Source: Phenylobacterium haematophilum (lineage in GTDB: Bacteria; Pseudomonadota; Alphaproteobacteria; Caulobacterales; Caulobacteraceae). Taken from it: a stretch of 64,000 nucleotides of DNA. The number at the start of each line of letters is the position of its first letter. Within the stretch, counting starts at the first letter, position 1. The position numbers were made by a program, and so were the translations under genes. The DNA lies in contig NZ_JACIDK010000001.1 of NCBI RefSeq assembly GCF_014196295.1, positions 1,091,433-1,155,432 on the forward strand. The letters are read 5' to 3'. The notes below the pieces were generated by a model. It made no database searches. It worked only from the letters and a program-made list of their open reading frames with translations, and was not told the DNA's origin. Shown here in pieces: positions 8,271 to 17,163 of the stretch.

Positions 8271-9743
8271 CTACCACCACTTGGCGGGCTTGGCCTTGAA
8301 GTCGGCGGCTTTCTCGATCGCCCCCCCGATCGAGAACAGCGTGCCCTCGTCGAGCGCCTTGCCGATCAACTGCAGGCCGAGCGGCAGGCCGTTGGCGTCG
8401 ACGCCGGCCGGGATGCTCATGCCCGGCAGGCCGGCTAGGTTCACTGTCACGGTGAAGATGTCGTTCAGGTACATCGCCACCGGATCGTCGGCGTTTTCGC
8501 CCAACCCAAACGCCGCCGAGGGCGCGGTCGGGGTCAGCAGAGCATCAACTTTCTGGAAGGCCTGGTCGAAGTCGTCGGCGATCCGGCGACGAACCTTCAG
8601 CGCCTTGACGTAGTACGCGTCGTAATAGCCGGCCGACAGCACGTAGGTGCCGATCAGGATCCGGCGCTTCACCTCGGCCCCGAAGCCCGCAGCGCGAGTG
8701 TTCTCGTAGGTCTCGGTCAGATTGGCCCCGGCCTCGCGCAGGCCGTAGCGCATGCCGTCATAGCGCGCGAGGTTCGATGACGCCTCGGCCGGTGCGACGA
8801 TGTAGTAGGCCGGCAGGGCGTATTTCGTGTGCGGCAGAGAGACCTCGACGATCTCGCAGCCGGCTTCCTTGAGCCAGGCGATCCCCTGCTCCCACAGCTT
8901 CTCGATCTCGGGCGGCATGCCGTCGACGCGATATTCCTTCGGAATGCCGATCCGCAGGCCCTTGACCGACTTGCCGACGAAGCTCGGGAAGTCGGGGGTC
9001 TTGATGTCCAGGCTCGTCGAGTCCTTCGGATCGTGGCCCGACATCGACTTCAGCAGGATCGCCGCATCCTCGACGGTCTTGGCGATCGGGCCCGCCTGAT
9101 CGAGCGACGAGGCGAAGGCCACCACGCCCCAGCGCGAGCAGCGGCCGTAGGTCGGCTTGATGCCGACCGTGCCGGTGAAGGCGGCCGGCTGGCGGATCGA
9201 ACCGCCGGTGTCGGTCGCCGTCGCGCCAAGGCAGAGATCGGCCGCCACTGCGGCGGCCGAACCGCCGGACGAGCCGCCTGGGGTCAGATTGGCGTTGGAG
9301 CCTTCCGACCGCCAGGGATTGATCACCGGCCCAAAGGCCGAGGTCTCGTTCGACGAGCCCATGGCGAATTCGTCAAGGTTCAGCTTGCCGAGCATCACCG
9401 CGCCGTCACGCCACAGGTTGGCGGTGACCGTCGACTCGTAGGTCGGCACGAAATTGCCCAGAATCTTCGAGCAGGCGGTGGACCGGACGCCCTCAGTGCA
9501 GAACAGATCCTTGATTCCCAGCGGCGCGCCGTCCAGGGCGCCGGCCTCGCCCTTCGCCCGGCGGGCGTCGGAGGCCTTGGCCATCTCGATGGCCTTTTCC
9601 GGAGTCTCGAGGACGTAGGCGTTCAACGGTTTGGCGGCGGCGACGACTTCGACGTGCGCCTTGGTCAGCTCTTCCGAGGAGAACGACTTGTCCGCCAGGC
9701 CATCGAGCGCGGCCTTCAGGGTCAGCGAGGTGAGCGCGCTCAT
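8271..9743 (-). CDS. gatA: Asp-tRNA(Asn)/Glu-tRNA(Gln) amidotransferase subunit A
   Basis: A 490-residue amidase-signature enzyme that releases ammonia from glutamine for GatB. The catalytic Ser-cisSer-Lys triad is intact: Lys78 in GIKDLFC, cis-Ser158 in GGSSGGS, and nucleophile Ser182 in [10 protein letters not shown]. Length is typical. Its ATG overlaps the gatC stop by one base (TAATG), so the two are translationally coupled. Confidence 0.97.
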   Translation of the reverse strand: MSALTSLTLKAALDGLADKSFSSEELTKAHVEVVAAAKPLNAYVLETPEKAIEMAKASDARRAKGEAGALDGAPLGIKDLFCTEGVRSTACSKILGNFVPTYESTVTANLWRDGAVMLGKLNLDEFAMGSSNETSAFGPVINPWRSEGSNANLTPGGSSGGSAAAVAADLCLGATATDTGGSIRQPAAFTGTVGIKPTYGRCSRWGVVAFASSLDQAGPIAKTVEDAAILLKSMSGHDPKDSTSLDIKTPDFPSFVGKSVKGLRIGIPKEYRVDGMPPEIEKLWEQGIAWLKEAGCEIVEVSLPHTKYALPAYYIVAPAEASSNLARYDGMRYGLREAGANLTETYENTRAAGFGAEVKRRILIGTYVLSAGYYDAYYVKALKVRRRIADDFDQAFQKVDALLTPTAPSAAFGLGENADDPVAMYLNDIFTVTVNLAGLPGMSIPAGVDANGLPLGLQLIGKALDEGTLFSIGGAIEKAADFKAKPAKWW

Positions 9744-10030
9744 TATTCCACCACCTTCGGCACGACGAAGAAACCATCCACGGTCTTGGGCGCATTCGAC
9801 AGCACCTTGGCCGGGTCGCCGCCGTCGGTGACCACGTCCTCGCGCATCGGCAGCGACACGGCCACGGCCGAGGTCATCGGCTCGACCCCGTCGGTGTCCA
9901 CTTCGCCCAGTTGCTCGATCCAGGTCATGATCCCGGTCAGCTCCTTGGCGAGCGTCTCCAGCTTGTCCTCGGGCTCTGCGATCCGCGCGAGCCTCGCGAC
10001 CTTACGAACGGTCGCGGCGTCGATGGCCAT
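9743..10030 (-). CDS. gatC: Asp-tRNA(Asn)/Glu-tRNA(Gln) amidotransferase subunit C
   Basis: A 95-residue protein with the family start [17 protein letters not shown] and the mid-region [22 protein letters not shown], then [10 protein letters not shown]. GatC wraps around GatA and stabilises the GatAB complex. AGGAGG lies just upstream of the ATG. It is the first gene of the gatCA operon, and its promoter must lie in the 78 bp shared with the divergent ruvX. Confidence 0.95.
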   Translation of the reverse strand: MAIDAATVRKVARLARIAEPEDKLETLAKELTGIMTWIEQLGEVDTDGVEPMTSAVAVSLPMREDVVTDGGDPAKVLSNAPKTVDGFFVVPKVVE

Positions 10031-10108
10031 GGGGCCCTCCTAATGGTTCGAGGCAGGGGTTAGCCGCGTGGGCCTCCCTTTGACAAGTAATGACCGCTAA
10101 GAAGCGGC

Positions 10109-10582
10109 ATGGCCGTCGTCGATCTGACCGAACTCCCCGCGCTTTTGCCGCGCTATTCCGCCCTGATCGGACTGGATCTGGGCGAAAAAACCATCGGCGT
10201 GGCGGTCTCCGACGTCACCCGCATGGTCGCCTCCCCGCTCGAGCTGATCCGCAAGACCAAGTTCACGGCCGAGGCCAACCGCCTGTTCGCGCTCATCGAC
10301 GAGCGCGAGGTCGGGGCAATCGTCATTGGCCTGCCCGTCAACATGGACGGGACCGAGGGGACGCGCTGCCAGTCCAATCGCGCCTTCGCCCGCAACCTGC
10401 TGCGTTTGCGGGACATACCGATCGCGTTCTGGGACGAACGGATGTCGACCATGGCGGTCAACCGCGTGCTGGTAGAAGAGGCCGACGTCACCCGCGCCCG
10501 GCGCGCCGAGCTGGTCGACAAGATGGCCGCCGCCTGGATCCTGCAGGGCGCGCTGGACCGGCTGAGCGCGCTGGCCGGCTAG
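10109..10582 (+). CDS. ruvX: Putative pre-16S rRNA nuclease / Holliday junction resolvase-like YqgF
   Basis: A 157-residue RNase H-fold protein. The first catalytic Asp is Asp23 in GLDLGEKTIGVAVSD. The middle motif is GAIVIGLPVNMDGTEG, the third is WDERMST with its acidic pair, and an acidic residue sits in the final helix (ELVDKMAAAWIL). YqgF/RuvX proteins mature the 16S rRNA 5' end in E. coli; a junction-resolving role has also been proposed. The gene is divergent from gatC. Its TAG stop overlaps the stop of the convergent PilZ gene in the palindrome CTAG. Confidence 0.93.
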   Translation: MAVVDLTELPALLPRYSALIGLDLGEKTIGVAVSDVTRMVASPLELIRKTKFTAEANRLFALIDEREVGAIVIGLPVNMDGTEGTRCQSNRAFARNLLRLRDIPIAFWDERMSTMAVNRVLVEEADVTRARRAELVDKMAAAWILQGALDRLSALAG

Positions 10583-10953
10583 CCCAGGACCGATATCCGG
10601 ATCTGGCGCAGGACTTCGCCGAGGCCCTCCTGCGGTTGATCGAGATCGTACGTCCGCACCGTCCGCACGCCCAGTTCGGGCGGCCTGCGCCAGGCGACCT
10701 GCACCTCGCGTCCCATGCCGGTCACCAAGTCTAGGATACAGAAGCTGTCGGGCGCCGCTTCATCGCCCGGCAGGTTGATCCGCAGTCCGCCCTCGGACCG
10801 ATCGAGGATCACGCACGGACGTTTGCGACCGTCCTCCTCGATGAGCAGGGCCGGCAGCAGCACCGGCTCGCGCGGCGTGGCCCGCCGCTCGATTCCGCCA
10901 TTGGCCCGCGACCAGCGTTCGGTGATCGGCGACGTCGCATCAGGTGGTGTCAT
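10579..10953 (-). CDS. PilZ domain protein (putative c-di-GMP receptor)
   Basis: A 124-residue single-domain protein. The two c-di-GMP binding motifs are present: RxxxR at 24-28 (RATPR) and DxSxxG at 51-56 (DRSEGG). Strands continue through the rest of the barrel (FCILDLVTGMGREVQVAWRR). It therefore probably binds c-di-GMP in the cytoplasm and acts on an unknown partner. The window also encodes the diguanylate cyclase PleD 23 kb away, which may be a source of the ligand. It overlaps ruvX tail to tail by 4 bases. Confidence 0.88.
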   Translation of the reverse strand: MTPPDATSPITERWSRANGGIERRATPREPVLLPALLIEEDGRKRPCVILDRSEGGLRINLPGDEAAPDSFCILDLVTGMGREVQVAWRRPPELGVRTVRTYDLDQPQEGLGEVLRQIRISVLG

Positions 10954-11068
10954 TGGGAACTCCGCGGAACGAGCCTATCGTGAGTCAGCGCCCAATCCAC
11001 AGGGCTGCGCTCCACCCAGCGCCTCTCCCCTTGGCGCCTGTCTCCGGCTCCCCTAAGAGGGCGCTTTA

Positions 11069-12046
11069 ATGACCGCAGCACCGACCGGCCTGAACGAAGT
11101 CCTTGGCAGGACATTCCCTTTTCCCAAGCGCCACTTCCTGTCCGTGGTCGATCTCAACCCCGTGGAAGTCACCGGGTTGCTTGATCTCGCCGACAGCTTT
11201 GTCGCGCTGAACCGCCAAACATCGAAGAAGCTCGACCTGCTCAAGGGCAGGACGCTGATGAACCTGTTCTTCGAGAACTCGACCCGGACCCAGAGCTCGT
11301 TCGAGCTGGCCGGAAAGCGGCTGGGCGCGGACGTGGTCAACATGAGTCCGCGCTCCTCCTCGATCTCCAAGGGCGAGACCCTCATCGACACGGCGGTGAC
11401 GCTGAATGCGATGCAGCCAGACCTGCTGGTCGTTCGTCACTCGTCTTCCGGTGCGGCCTCGCTGCTGTCGCAGAAGGTCACCTGCTCGGTGATCAACGCC
11501 GGCGACGGCCAGCACGAACATCCGACCCAGGCGCTGCTGGACATGCTGTCGATGCGCCGCGCGTTCGGCCGCGTCGCCGGCCTGCGCATCGCCATCTGCG
11601 GCGACGTGCTGCACAGCCGCGTGGCGCGGTCCAATGTCGGCCTGCTGCAGATGATGGGCGCCGAGGTGCGGCTGGTCGGTCCGCCGACCCTAATGCCGAC
11701 CGACGTCGACCGCTGGAACGTCCAGGTCTTCCACGACATGCGCAAGGGTGTCGCCGGCTGCGACGTGGTGATGATGCTGCGCCTGCAACTCGAGCGCATG
11801 GACGGCGTGATGGCTCCGTCGCAGCGCGAGTACTTCCGCTTCTTCGGCCTCGATCGCGAGAAGCTGGCCTTCGCCTCCGACCATGTCCGGGTCATGCACC
11901 CCGGGCCGATGAACCGTGGGGTCGAGATCGACTCCGATGTCGCCGACGACCTCACCGTCTCGCTGATCCAGGACCAGGTGGAGATGGGCGTGGCCGCCCG
12001 CATGGCGGTGCTCGCCTCGCTGGCCGCGCGGCTGGACAACGACTGA
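11069..12046 (+). CDS. pyrB: Aspartate carbamoyltransferase catalytic subunit
   Basis: A 325-residue enzyme for the second step of pyrimidine synthesis. The carbamoyl phosphate loop FENSTRT is at residues 68-74. HPTQALLD and the C-terminal [12 protein letters not shown] complete the active site. AGAGGG lies upstream of the ATG. The stop overlaps the start of the LOG-family gene by one base (TGATG), and a dihydroorotase-like pyrC' follows, so the three form one transcription unit. No pyrI regulatory subunit is present, in keeping with a class A-type ATCase that needs an inactive dihydroorotase partner. Confidence 0.97.
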   Translation: MTAAPTGLNEVLGRTFPFPKRHFLSVVDLNPVEVTGLLDLADSFVALNRQTSKKLDLLKGRTLMNLFFENSTRTQSSFELAGKRLGADVVNMSPRSSSISKGETLIDTAVTLNAMQPDLLVVRHSSSGAASLLSQKVTCSVINAGDGQHEHPTQALLDMLSMRRAFGRVAGLRIAICGDVLHSRVARSNVGLLQMMGAEVRLVGPPTLMPTDVDRWNVQVFHDMRKGVAGCDVVMMLRLQLERMDGVMAPSQREYFRFFGLDREKLAFASDHVRVMHPGPMNRGVEIDSDVADDLTVSLIQDQVEMGVAARMAVLASLAARLDND

Positions 12047-12636
12047 TGAGCGCGCTCGCCTCGGTCTGCATCTTCTGCGGGGCCAGTCCCGGCGGAGACG
12101 TCGCCTACCGCGCGGCGGCAGAGGCCATGGGCCGGGCGATCGTCGCGCGCGGACTGAGGCTGGTCTATGGCGGCGCCAAGGTCGGGCTGATGGGCGCGGT
12201 GGCCGACGCGGCGCTGGCGGCCGGCGGCGAGGTGATCGGCGTGCTTCCCCACGCCCTGACCGACAAGGAGATCGCCCACACCGGCCTGACCCGCCTGGAG
12301 GTCGTCGCCTCGATGCACGAGCGCAAGGCGCGGATGGCGGAGCTGTCGGACGCCTTCGTCGCCCTGCCTGGCGGCGCCGGGACGCTGGAGGAGATCTTCG
12401 AGATCTGGACCTGGGGCCAGCTCGGCTTTCACGCCAAGCCGGCCGGCTTCCTTAACGTGCGCGGCTATTACGACGGCCTGCGCGGCTTCGTGGACCATGC
12501 GGTGGGCGAGGCGTTCCTGAAGGCGCCCCATCGCGACATGCTGATTTTCCGGGAGGACTGCGACGAGATGCTGGACGCGCTCGCCGCCTACACGCCGCCC
12601 GTCGTCGAAAAATGGATCGGACGCCCCGAACTATGA
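12046..12636 (+). CDS. LOG family (TIGR00730) nucleotide 5'-monophosphate phosphoribohydrolase
   Basis: A 196-residue Rossmann-fold protein with the family signature PGGAGTLEE at 108-116, the Arg-containing MHERKARM helix at 90-97 and the start [14 protein letters not shown] proteins split cytokinin riboside or AMP-type nucleotides into base and ribose 5-phosphate; older annotations call them lysine decarboxylases. It lies between pyrB and pyrC', overlapping pyrB by 1 base and pyrC' by 4 bases, so it is co-translated with pyrimidine genes. This points to a house-keeping role in nucleotide turnover rather than a plant-hormone role. Confidence 0.9.
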   Translation: MSALASVCIFCGASPGGDVAYRAAAEAMGRAIVARGLRLVYGGAKVGLMGAVADAALAAGGEVIGVLPHALTDKEIAHTGLTRLEVVASMHERKARMAELSDAFVALPGGAGTLEEIFEIWTWGQLGFHAKPAGFLNVRGYYDGLRGFVDHAVGEAFLKAPHRDMLIFREDCDEMLDALAAYTPPVVEKWIGRPEL

Positions 12637-13919
12637 CCCAACGCCCGACCGCCTTCGTCAACGCCCGCCTCGTCGATCCCGCCAGCGGCTGGGACGGCCC
12701 CGGCGCGCTGCTCGTGCAGGACGGCAAGATCGCCGACGTCGCGCAGGGCCGCGATCTCGGGTCGCTCTCGGCCGACATCGAGGTGATCGACGCGGGCGGC
12801 GCGATGCTGGCGCCCGGCCTGGTCGACCTCCGGGTGAAGACCGGCGAGCCCGGCGCCGAGACCAAGGAAACGCTGAAGTCCGCCGGCCTGGCCGCCGCCG
12901 CCGGCGGGGTGACCTCCATCGTCCTGCAGCCAGACACCAATCCGGTGGTGGACGAGGCTTCGGTCGTGGACTTCATCCTGCGCCGTAGCCGCGACATCGA
13001 ACTGGTCCACGTCTATCCGGCCGGCGCCGCCACCAAGGGCGCGAAGGGCGAGCGGATGGCCGAGATCGGCTTGATGCGCGAGGCCGGCTGCGTCTATGTC
13101 ACCGACGCCGACCGCCCGATCGTCAATTCCAAGGTTCTGCAGCGGGTCCTGGCCTACGCCAAGAGCTTCAACACCCTCGTGGCCCACCGCCCCGCCGATC
13201 CCTGGCTGTCGGCTGGCGCGGCCGCCACCGCCGGCGAGTTCGCCGGCCGCATGGGCCTCCCCAGCGTGCCGGCCATCGCCGAGAAGATCATGCTGGAGCG
13301 CGATCTGGCGCTGGTCGAGCTGACCCGTGCGCCGTTTCTGGTCGACCAGGTCACCACCGCCGCGGCGCTGGAAAGCCTGGCGCGCGGCAAGGCCAAAGGC
13401 CTGCCGGTGACGGCGACGACCTCGATCAACCACCTGTCTTTCAACGAGGTGGACATCGGCGACTACCGGACCTTCCTGAAGTTCGACCCGCCGGTGCGCA
13501 GCGAGGACGACCGCCAGGCGACCATCGAGGCGCTGGCCGGCGGCCTGATCGACATCGTCGTCTCGGCCCACGCCCCTGCGCCGGCCGAGGACAAGCGCCT
13601 GCCGTTCGATGAGGCCGCGCCCGGCGCGGTGGGCCTGCAAACCCTGCTGCCTGCCCTGCTCTCGTTCCAGGACCGCATCCCGCTGATCGACCTCATGCGG
13701 ACCGTCACCAGCCGCCCAGCCGACCTGCTGGGCTTGCCGGCCGGAAAGCTCACCAGGGGCGCGGCGGCGGACTTGGTGCTCTGCGACCTAAACGCCCCGA
13801 TCGTCATCGACCTCGACAAGCTGAAGTCGAAGTCGCGCAACTCGCCTTTCGACGGCCGGCGGCTGTTCGGCGAGGTGAAGATGACCCTGGTCGACGGGCG
13901 GCCAGTGTATCGGGCCTAG
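12633..13919 (+). CDS. pyrC': Inactive dihydroorotase-like subunit (PyrC'-type)
   Basis: A 428-residue class I dihydroorotase fold (residues 1-60 and 375-428 form the beta sandwich). The metal site is destroyed. The usual D-x-H-x-H-x-R reads DLRVKTG at 65-71, so both zinc His are Arg67 and Lys69. The HHxS-type motif reads DQVTT, and the usual SDHAPH reads SAHAPAPA. Pseudomonas has such a PyrC' that is catalytically dead but needed to assemble active PyrB. The same role is inferred here; a separate active pyrC should exist elsewhere. The ATG at 12633 overlaps the LOG stop (ATGA), which fixes the start. Confidence 0.88.
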   Translation: MTQRPTAFVNARLVDPASGWDGPGALLVQDGKIADVAQGRDLGSLSADIEVIDAGGAMLAPGLVDLRVKTGEPGAETKETLKSAGLAAAAGGVTSIVLQPDTNPVVDEASVVDFILRRSRDIELVHVYPAGAATKGAKGERMAEIGLMREAGCVYVTDADRPIVNSKVLQRVLAYAKSFNTLVAHRPADPWLSAGAAATAGEFAGRMGLPSVPAIAEKIMLERDLALVELTRAPFLVDQVTTAAALESLARGKAKGLPVTATTSINHLSFNEVDIGDYRTFLKFDPPVRSEDDRQATIEALAGGLIDIVVSAHAPAPAEDKRLPFDEAAPGAVGLQTLLPALLSFQDRIPLIDLMRTVTSRPADLLGLPAGKLTRGAAADLVLCDLNAPIVIDLDKLKSKSRNSPFDGRRLFGEVKMTLVDGRPVYRA

Positions 13920-13930
13920 GCCCCAAGGAA

Positions 13931-13945
13931 GTTCTCTTTTTGTTC
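13931..13945. promoter_or_regulatory. LexA (SOS) box 1
   Basis: GTTC at 13931-13934 and GTTC at 13942-13945 with exactly 7 bases between them match the alphaproteobacterial LexA consensus GTTC-N7-GTTC. The box lies 28 bp before the GTG (or 76 bp before the ATG) of the next gene. The surrounding 40 bases are AT-rich, as expected of a promoter. Confidence 0.8.
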
Positions 13946-13972
13946 TCTTATTTTGTGCGCTTGTGAGAGACT

Positions 13973-14560
13973 GTGCGCCGGCGCTTGCGCGCCCCCACCA
14001 CATTCTCAAGCCAGTACCAAATGGGCAGAAATCCCTTTAGCGCGGCTGATCCAGACGGCCCGGCCTACGATGCGATGATCGCGAAGGACAAACGCCTGCG
14101 CGCCGAACGTGAGGCGCAGCAGTACGAAAAGACCGGCGCGACAGCCTCCCTTGCCAGCAAGGTGACCAGCATCGCCGACGCCGTGCTGGGAGCCGGTGAC
14201 GACGCCGCCCGGCGCGCCGGTAAGCCGGTCGCCAAATCCGCCCTGAAATCCGCTGGCCGGGTGGTCCCCCTGGCCGGTCATGTTCTTGATGGAATTGACG
14301 CCTGGACGGGCTACGAGGCCGATCTCAAGCGCGGCTACACCAGGAGGCAGGCCGCAGAGCGAGCCGGCCGCCGGATGGCGCCAGGACTTGCTGGCGCAGC
14401 GGCTGGAGGACTGGTCGCTGGTCCCGTCGGCGCAGCCGTCGGCGGCATCGCGGCGCCCTTTATCAAAGATTACGTCATCCCGGCCATTGGAGAGCAGATG
14501 ACCTACAACTTCGACACGCTTAACGACCCCCGCCGCTGGCCGACGCGACGACTCCCCTAA
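13973..14560 (+). CDS. SOS-box-controlled glycine-zipper protein, unrecognised
   Basis: A 195-residue protein from GTG 13973, or 179 residues from ATG 14021 (MGRNPFSAADPDG). Neither start has a strong ribosome-binding site. The first ~70 residues are charged and helical; the middle reads VVPLAGHVLDGIDAWTGYEADL, then YTRRQAAERAG. Next comes a glycine-zipper hydrophobic stretch of about 27 residues containing LAGAAAGGLVAGPVGAAVGG (near 140-160), and a polar tail. Such zippers insert into or span membranes and occur in bacteriocins, colicin-like toxins and pretoxin regions. A perfect LexA box precedes it and a second one precedes the next gene. I infer a DNA-damage-induced membrane-active or toxin-like protein; no known family is claimed. 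Confidence 0.7.
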   Translation: MRRRLRAPTTFSSQYQMGRNPFSAADPDGPAYDAMIAKDKRLRAEREAQQYEKTGATASLASKVTSIADAVLGAGDDAARRAGKPVAKSALKSAGRVVPLAGHVLDGIDAWTGYEADLKRGYTRRQAAERAGRRMAPGLAGAAAGGLVAGPVGAAVGGIAAPFIKDYVIPAIGEQMTYNFDTLNDPRRWPTRRLP

Positions 14561-14627
14561 TGGCAGCCGACGCGCCGGTCCGGATCGCTCCCTGCCGATA
14601 CCCGCTAGACGGGTTGAACCACAAAAT

Positions 14628-14642
14628 GTTCCGCAATTGTTC
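14628..14642. promoter_or_regulatory. LexA (SOS) box 2
   Basis: GTTC at 14628-14631 and GTTC at 14639-14642 with exactly 7 bases between match the same consensus as box 1. It is immediately followed by TTGACC (14643-14648), a possible -35 element, and lies 49 bp upstream of the next start codon. Confidence 0.8.
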
Positions 14643-14691
14643 TTGACCTGGAGCATGCCGCACGCTAACCGCGAACAGAGGCGGGGCGACA

Positions 14692-15291
14692 ATGCAGTCT
14701 AGCGAACCGATCGGCGCGTCCAAAGTCATCGCCCGCGCGAACCCAATTATCCTTGGAACCGGATGGATGCTGCTTGGGGCAGGCCTGCTGCTTCATATCC
14801 GAGTGCTCGACAAGTACGGCTGGCGCAATCCTGAAGCTTTCGTCGGATTGCCCTCTTCGCGCCATGCTTGGTTTTACGACATCGCATTCATAGGCCACGC
14901 CATTGCGGCGAGCCTGGCGCTGCTGCTGGCTGTCGTGACGTTCAAGCTCGCCCTGCCGGCCATCCGCGGCTTCAACGATGTGATCGTCGAGAACGGCCGA
15001 CTTCACTACGCCAGCCGCCCTTGGATGGGGAAATCCGCGGTATCGGACATCTCTGCGCGGGTCGTCCCCTCCTATCAGGGAGGGCTTCTGTTTCGCTCGG
15101 ACAACCTCGAGATCGTCCACGTCGTGCGGCGACCATCAGGCCGGAAACCTCGGATCATCCGCCTCAAGTCTCTGTACTATTTCGAAACCGCGCAGCAGAT
15201 GGCGGCCAACCTGGAAGCTTGCGGCGTGGAGGTTCGGGGTCGCCCGCCGGAACAGTCCGCTCCGATATGGGAACGCAGTGCGGACGGCTAA
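14692..15291 (+). CDS. SOS-box-controlled membrane protein with two helices and a PH-like tail
   Basis: A 199-residue protein. Hydrophobic segment 1 spans about 18-37 (ANPIILGTGWMLLGAGLLLH) and segment 2 about 63-90 (AFIGHAIAASLALLLAVVTF). The C-terminal ~110 residues are strand-rich (VIVENGRLHYASRPW, GGLLFRSDNLEIVHVVRR, KPRIIRLKSLYYFETAQQMA) and resemble a bacterial PH-like domain, by eye only. AGAGGCGGGG precedes the ATG. A perfect LexA box lies 49 bp upstream. It follows the SOS-controlled glycine-zipper gene, so an immunity or effector role next to that protein is possible. Both genes sit between pyrC' and plsY as an apparent insertion. Confidence 0.7.
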   Translation: MQSSEPIGASKVIARANPIILGTGWMLLGAGLLLHIRVLDKYGWRNPEAFVGLPSSRHAWFYDIAFIGHAIAASLALLLAVVTFKLALPAIRGFNDVIVENGRLHYASRPWMGKSAVSDISARVVPSYQGGLLFRSDNLEIVHVVRRPSGRKPRIIRLKSLYYFETAQQMAANLEACGVEVRGRPPEQSAPIWERSADG

Positions 15292-15348
15292 CCAGCTTGG
15301 CGAGCGCTGAGCCCACGGCTACCACGGAACGAACAAGGGGGAACGCCG

Positions 15349-15987
15349 ATGTTTGAGACTCTCAGCCCCGTGCTGATCGCCGCCGCCGTAGTGGGCGGGT
15401 ATCTGCTGGGCTCGATCCCGTTCGGGGTCATCGCCACGAGGCTCGGCGGCGCCGGCGACGTGCGTAACATCGGCTCGGGCAACATCGGCGCGACCAATGT
15501 CCTGCGCACCGGGCGCAAGGACCTGGCGGCGATCACCCTGCTGGGCGACGGCGGCAAGGGCGCAGTGGCGGTGTTCATCGCCTGGCTGCTGACGCGCCAT
15601 TCCGGCCCCCAGGCTCAGGCGACGCTGACCGCGCTGGCCGGCGGCTCGGCGTTCCTCGGTCATCTTTTTCCGGTCTGGCTGAAGTTCAAGGGCGGCAAGG
15701 GCGTGGCGACCTTCTTCGGCACCCTGCTGGCGGCCGCTTGGCCGGTCGGGGTCGCGGCCGGCGCGACATGGATCGCCATGGCCTTCCTGTTCCGGATTTC
15801 GTCGCTGGCGGCGCTGACCGCAGCGGCCCTGGCGCCGATCTACGTCTTCCTGCTTGATCGCCCTTACCCGATCGCGGTGATGGCGCTGTTCATGGGCGTG
15901 CTGATTTACATCCGCCACAAGGACAACATCGGCCGGCTGCTGAAGGGGCAGGAGCCGAAGATCGGCAAGAAAAAAGACACCGCGTGA
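15349..15987 (+). CDS. plsY: Glycerol-3-phosphate acyltransferase PlsY
   Basis: A 212-residue inner-membrane enzyme that transfers acyl from acyl phosphate to glycerol 3-phosphate, the first step of phospholipid synthesis. The conserved cytoplasmic loops are present: GSGNIGATNVLR (~41-52), GGKGVATFFG (~113-122) and the C-terminal IRHKDNIGRLLKGQEPKIGKK. Five to six hydrophobic segments. AAGGGGG lies upstream of the ATG. The stop overlaps the GTG start of dprA. Confidence 0.96.
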   Translation: MFETLSPVLIAAAVVGGYLLGSIPFGVIATRLGGAGDVRNIGSGNIGATNVLRTGRKDLAAITLLGDGGKGAVAVFIAWLLTRHSGPQAQATLTALAGGSAFLGHLFPVWLKFKGGKGVATFFGTLLAAAWPVGVAAGATWIAMAFLFRISSLAALTAAALAPIYVFLLDRPYPIAVMALFMGVLIYIRHKDNIGRLLKGQEPKIGKKKDTA

Positions 15988-17075
15988 CGTTCACCCCCGC
16001 AGCCCGTCGCGACTGGCTGCGGCTGGCGCGCACCGAGAACGTCGGTCCGGTCGCCTTTGCGCAACTGATCGCCCGCTATGGCGAAGCCTCGCTGGCGCTA
16101 GCCGCCCTCCCCGACCTCGCCCGCCGCGGCGGGCGGGTCTCGCCGCTTGGCGTGCCGCCCGTCGATGTGGTCATGCGCGAGTTGGAAGCCGGCCACGCCC
16201 TGGGCGCGCGCCTGATCGCAGCCTGCGAGCCGGACTTTCCCGCCGCCCTGGCCGCGCTCGACCCGCCGCCGCCCTTGATCTGGGCCCTCGGCGACGCCGC
16301 CCTGCTGGGCCGTTCAAGCATCGCTGTCGTCGGGGCGCGCGTCGCATCGGCAGGCGGCCAGCGGTTTGCACGCGGTCTGGCGGCCGAGTTGGGCGCCGCT
16401 GGTCATGTTATCGTCTCAGGCATGGCCCGCGGCATCGACGGCGCGGCGCATGAAGGATCACTGCCGACCGGGACCGTAGCAGTGCTCGGCGGCGGTATCG
16501 ACGACATCTACCCGCACGAGCACCGCGACCTCTACGCGCGCATCGTCGCCGAAGGCTGCGTGGTGTCAGAGAACGCCCCCGGGCGCGCCGCCACAGCGCG
16601 CGACTTTCCACGCCGCAATCGCGTCATCGCAGGCCTCTCGCGGGCTGTCGTCGTGGTCGAGGCCGAACTGCGTTCCGGCTCGCTGATCACCGCCCGGCTG
16701 GCCGCCGAACAGGGCCGCGAGGTGCTGGCTGTACCAGGCTCGCCGCTCGACCCAAGGGCGCGCGGCAGCAACGACCTGATCAGGCAGGGCGCGGCGCTGT
16801 GCGAGGGCGCCGAGGACGTACTGAGGTCGCTGGAGGGCGTCGGCGGCTGGCGCGAGCCCGAGCGTTCATTCGTCCCGCCGCCGGTCAGCGACGCCGAGGT
16901 CGACGTCGTGCGCGAGCGGGTTGCTAATCTGCTCTCGCCGACCCCGGTTTCACGCGACGAACTGGTCCGAACCGCCGGCGCCCCTACCCACGTAGTGCTG
17001 GCGGCCTTGACAGAACTTGCCCTCGCGGGCCGCGCCGAACTGTTGCCGGGCGGTCTTGTCGCGGGCCTCGGATGA
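15984..17075 (+). CDS. dprA: DNA processing protein DprA
   Basis: A 363-residue protein that loads RecA on incoming single-stranded DNA in natural transformation. An N-terminal SAM/HhH-like region (residues 1-75) leads into the Rossmann domain with VGARVASAGGQRFARGLAAE, SGMARGIDGAAHEG and FPRRNRVIAGLS. The C-terminal winged-helix (DprA_WH) covers ~300-363 (LLSPTPVSRDELVRTAGAP). The GTG start overlaps the plsY stop by 4 bases. DprA is widespread in species not known to be competent, so it does not prove competence here. Confidence 0.95.
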   Translation: MTFTPAARRDWLRLARTENVGPVAFAQLIARYGEASLALAALPDLARRGGRVSPLGVPPVDVVMRELEAGHALGARLIAACEPDFPAALAALDPPPPLIWALGDAALLGRSSIAVVGARVASAGGQRFARGLAAELGAAGHVIVSGMARGIDGAAHEGSLPTGTVAVLGGGIDDIYPHEHRDLYARIVAEGCVVSENAPGRAATARDFPRRNRVIAGLSRAVVVVEAELRSGSLITARLAAEQGREVLAVPGSPLDPRARGSNDLIRQGAALCEGAEDVLRSLEGVGGWREPERSFVPPPVSDAEVDVVRERVANLLSPTPVSRDELVRTAGAPTHVVLAALTELALAGRAELLPGGLVAGLG

Positions 17076-17163
17076 GGCCATTGACAGCGCCTAGGCGCCG
17101 CCCCCACCTTTCGCGCCCTTGATTTTCGGGCGATCCGCCCAAGACGCCCCATATAGAGCCACC

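Noticed and set aside
14006..14692. Minus-strand frame of 228 codons opposite the SOS-controlled glycine-zipper gene
   Set aside because: The LexA box, the AT-rich promoter region and the glycine-zipper pattern all support the plus strand. The minus product shows no domain-like pattern.
15324..15341. GAAC repeats before plsY as an inverted-orientation LexA box
   Set aside because: The spacings are 6 and 10 bases instead of 7.
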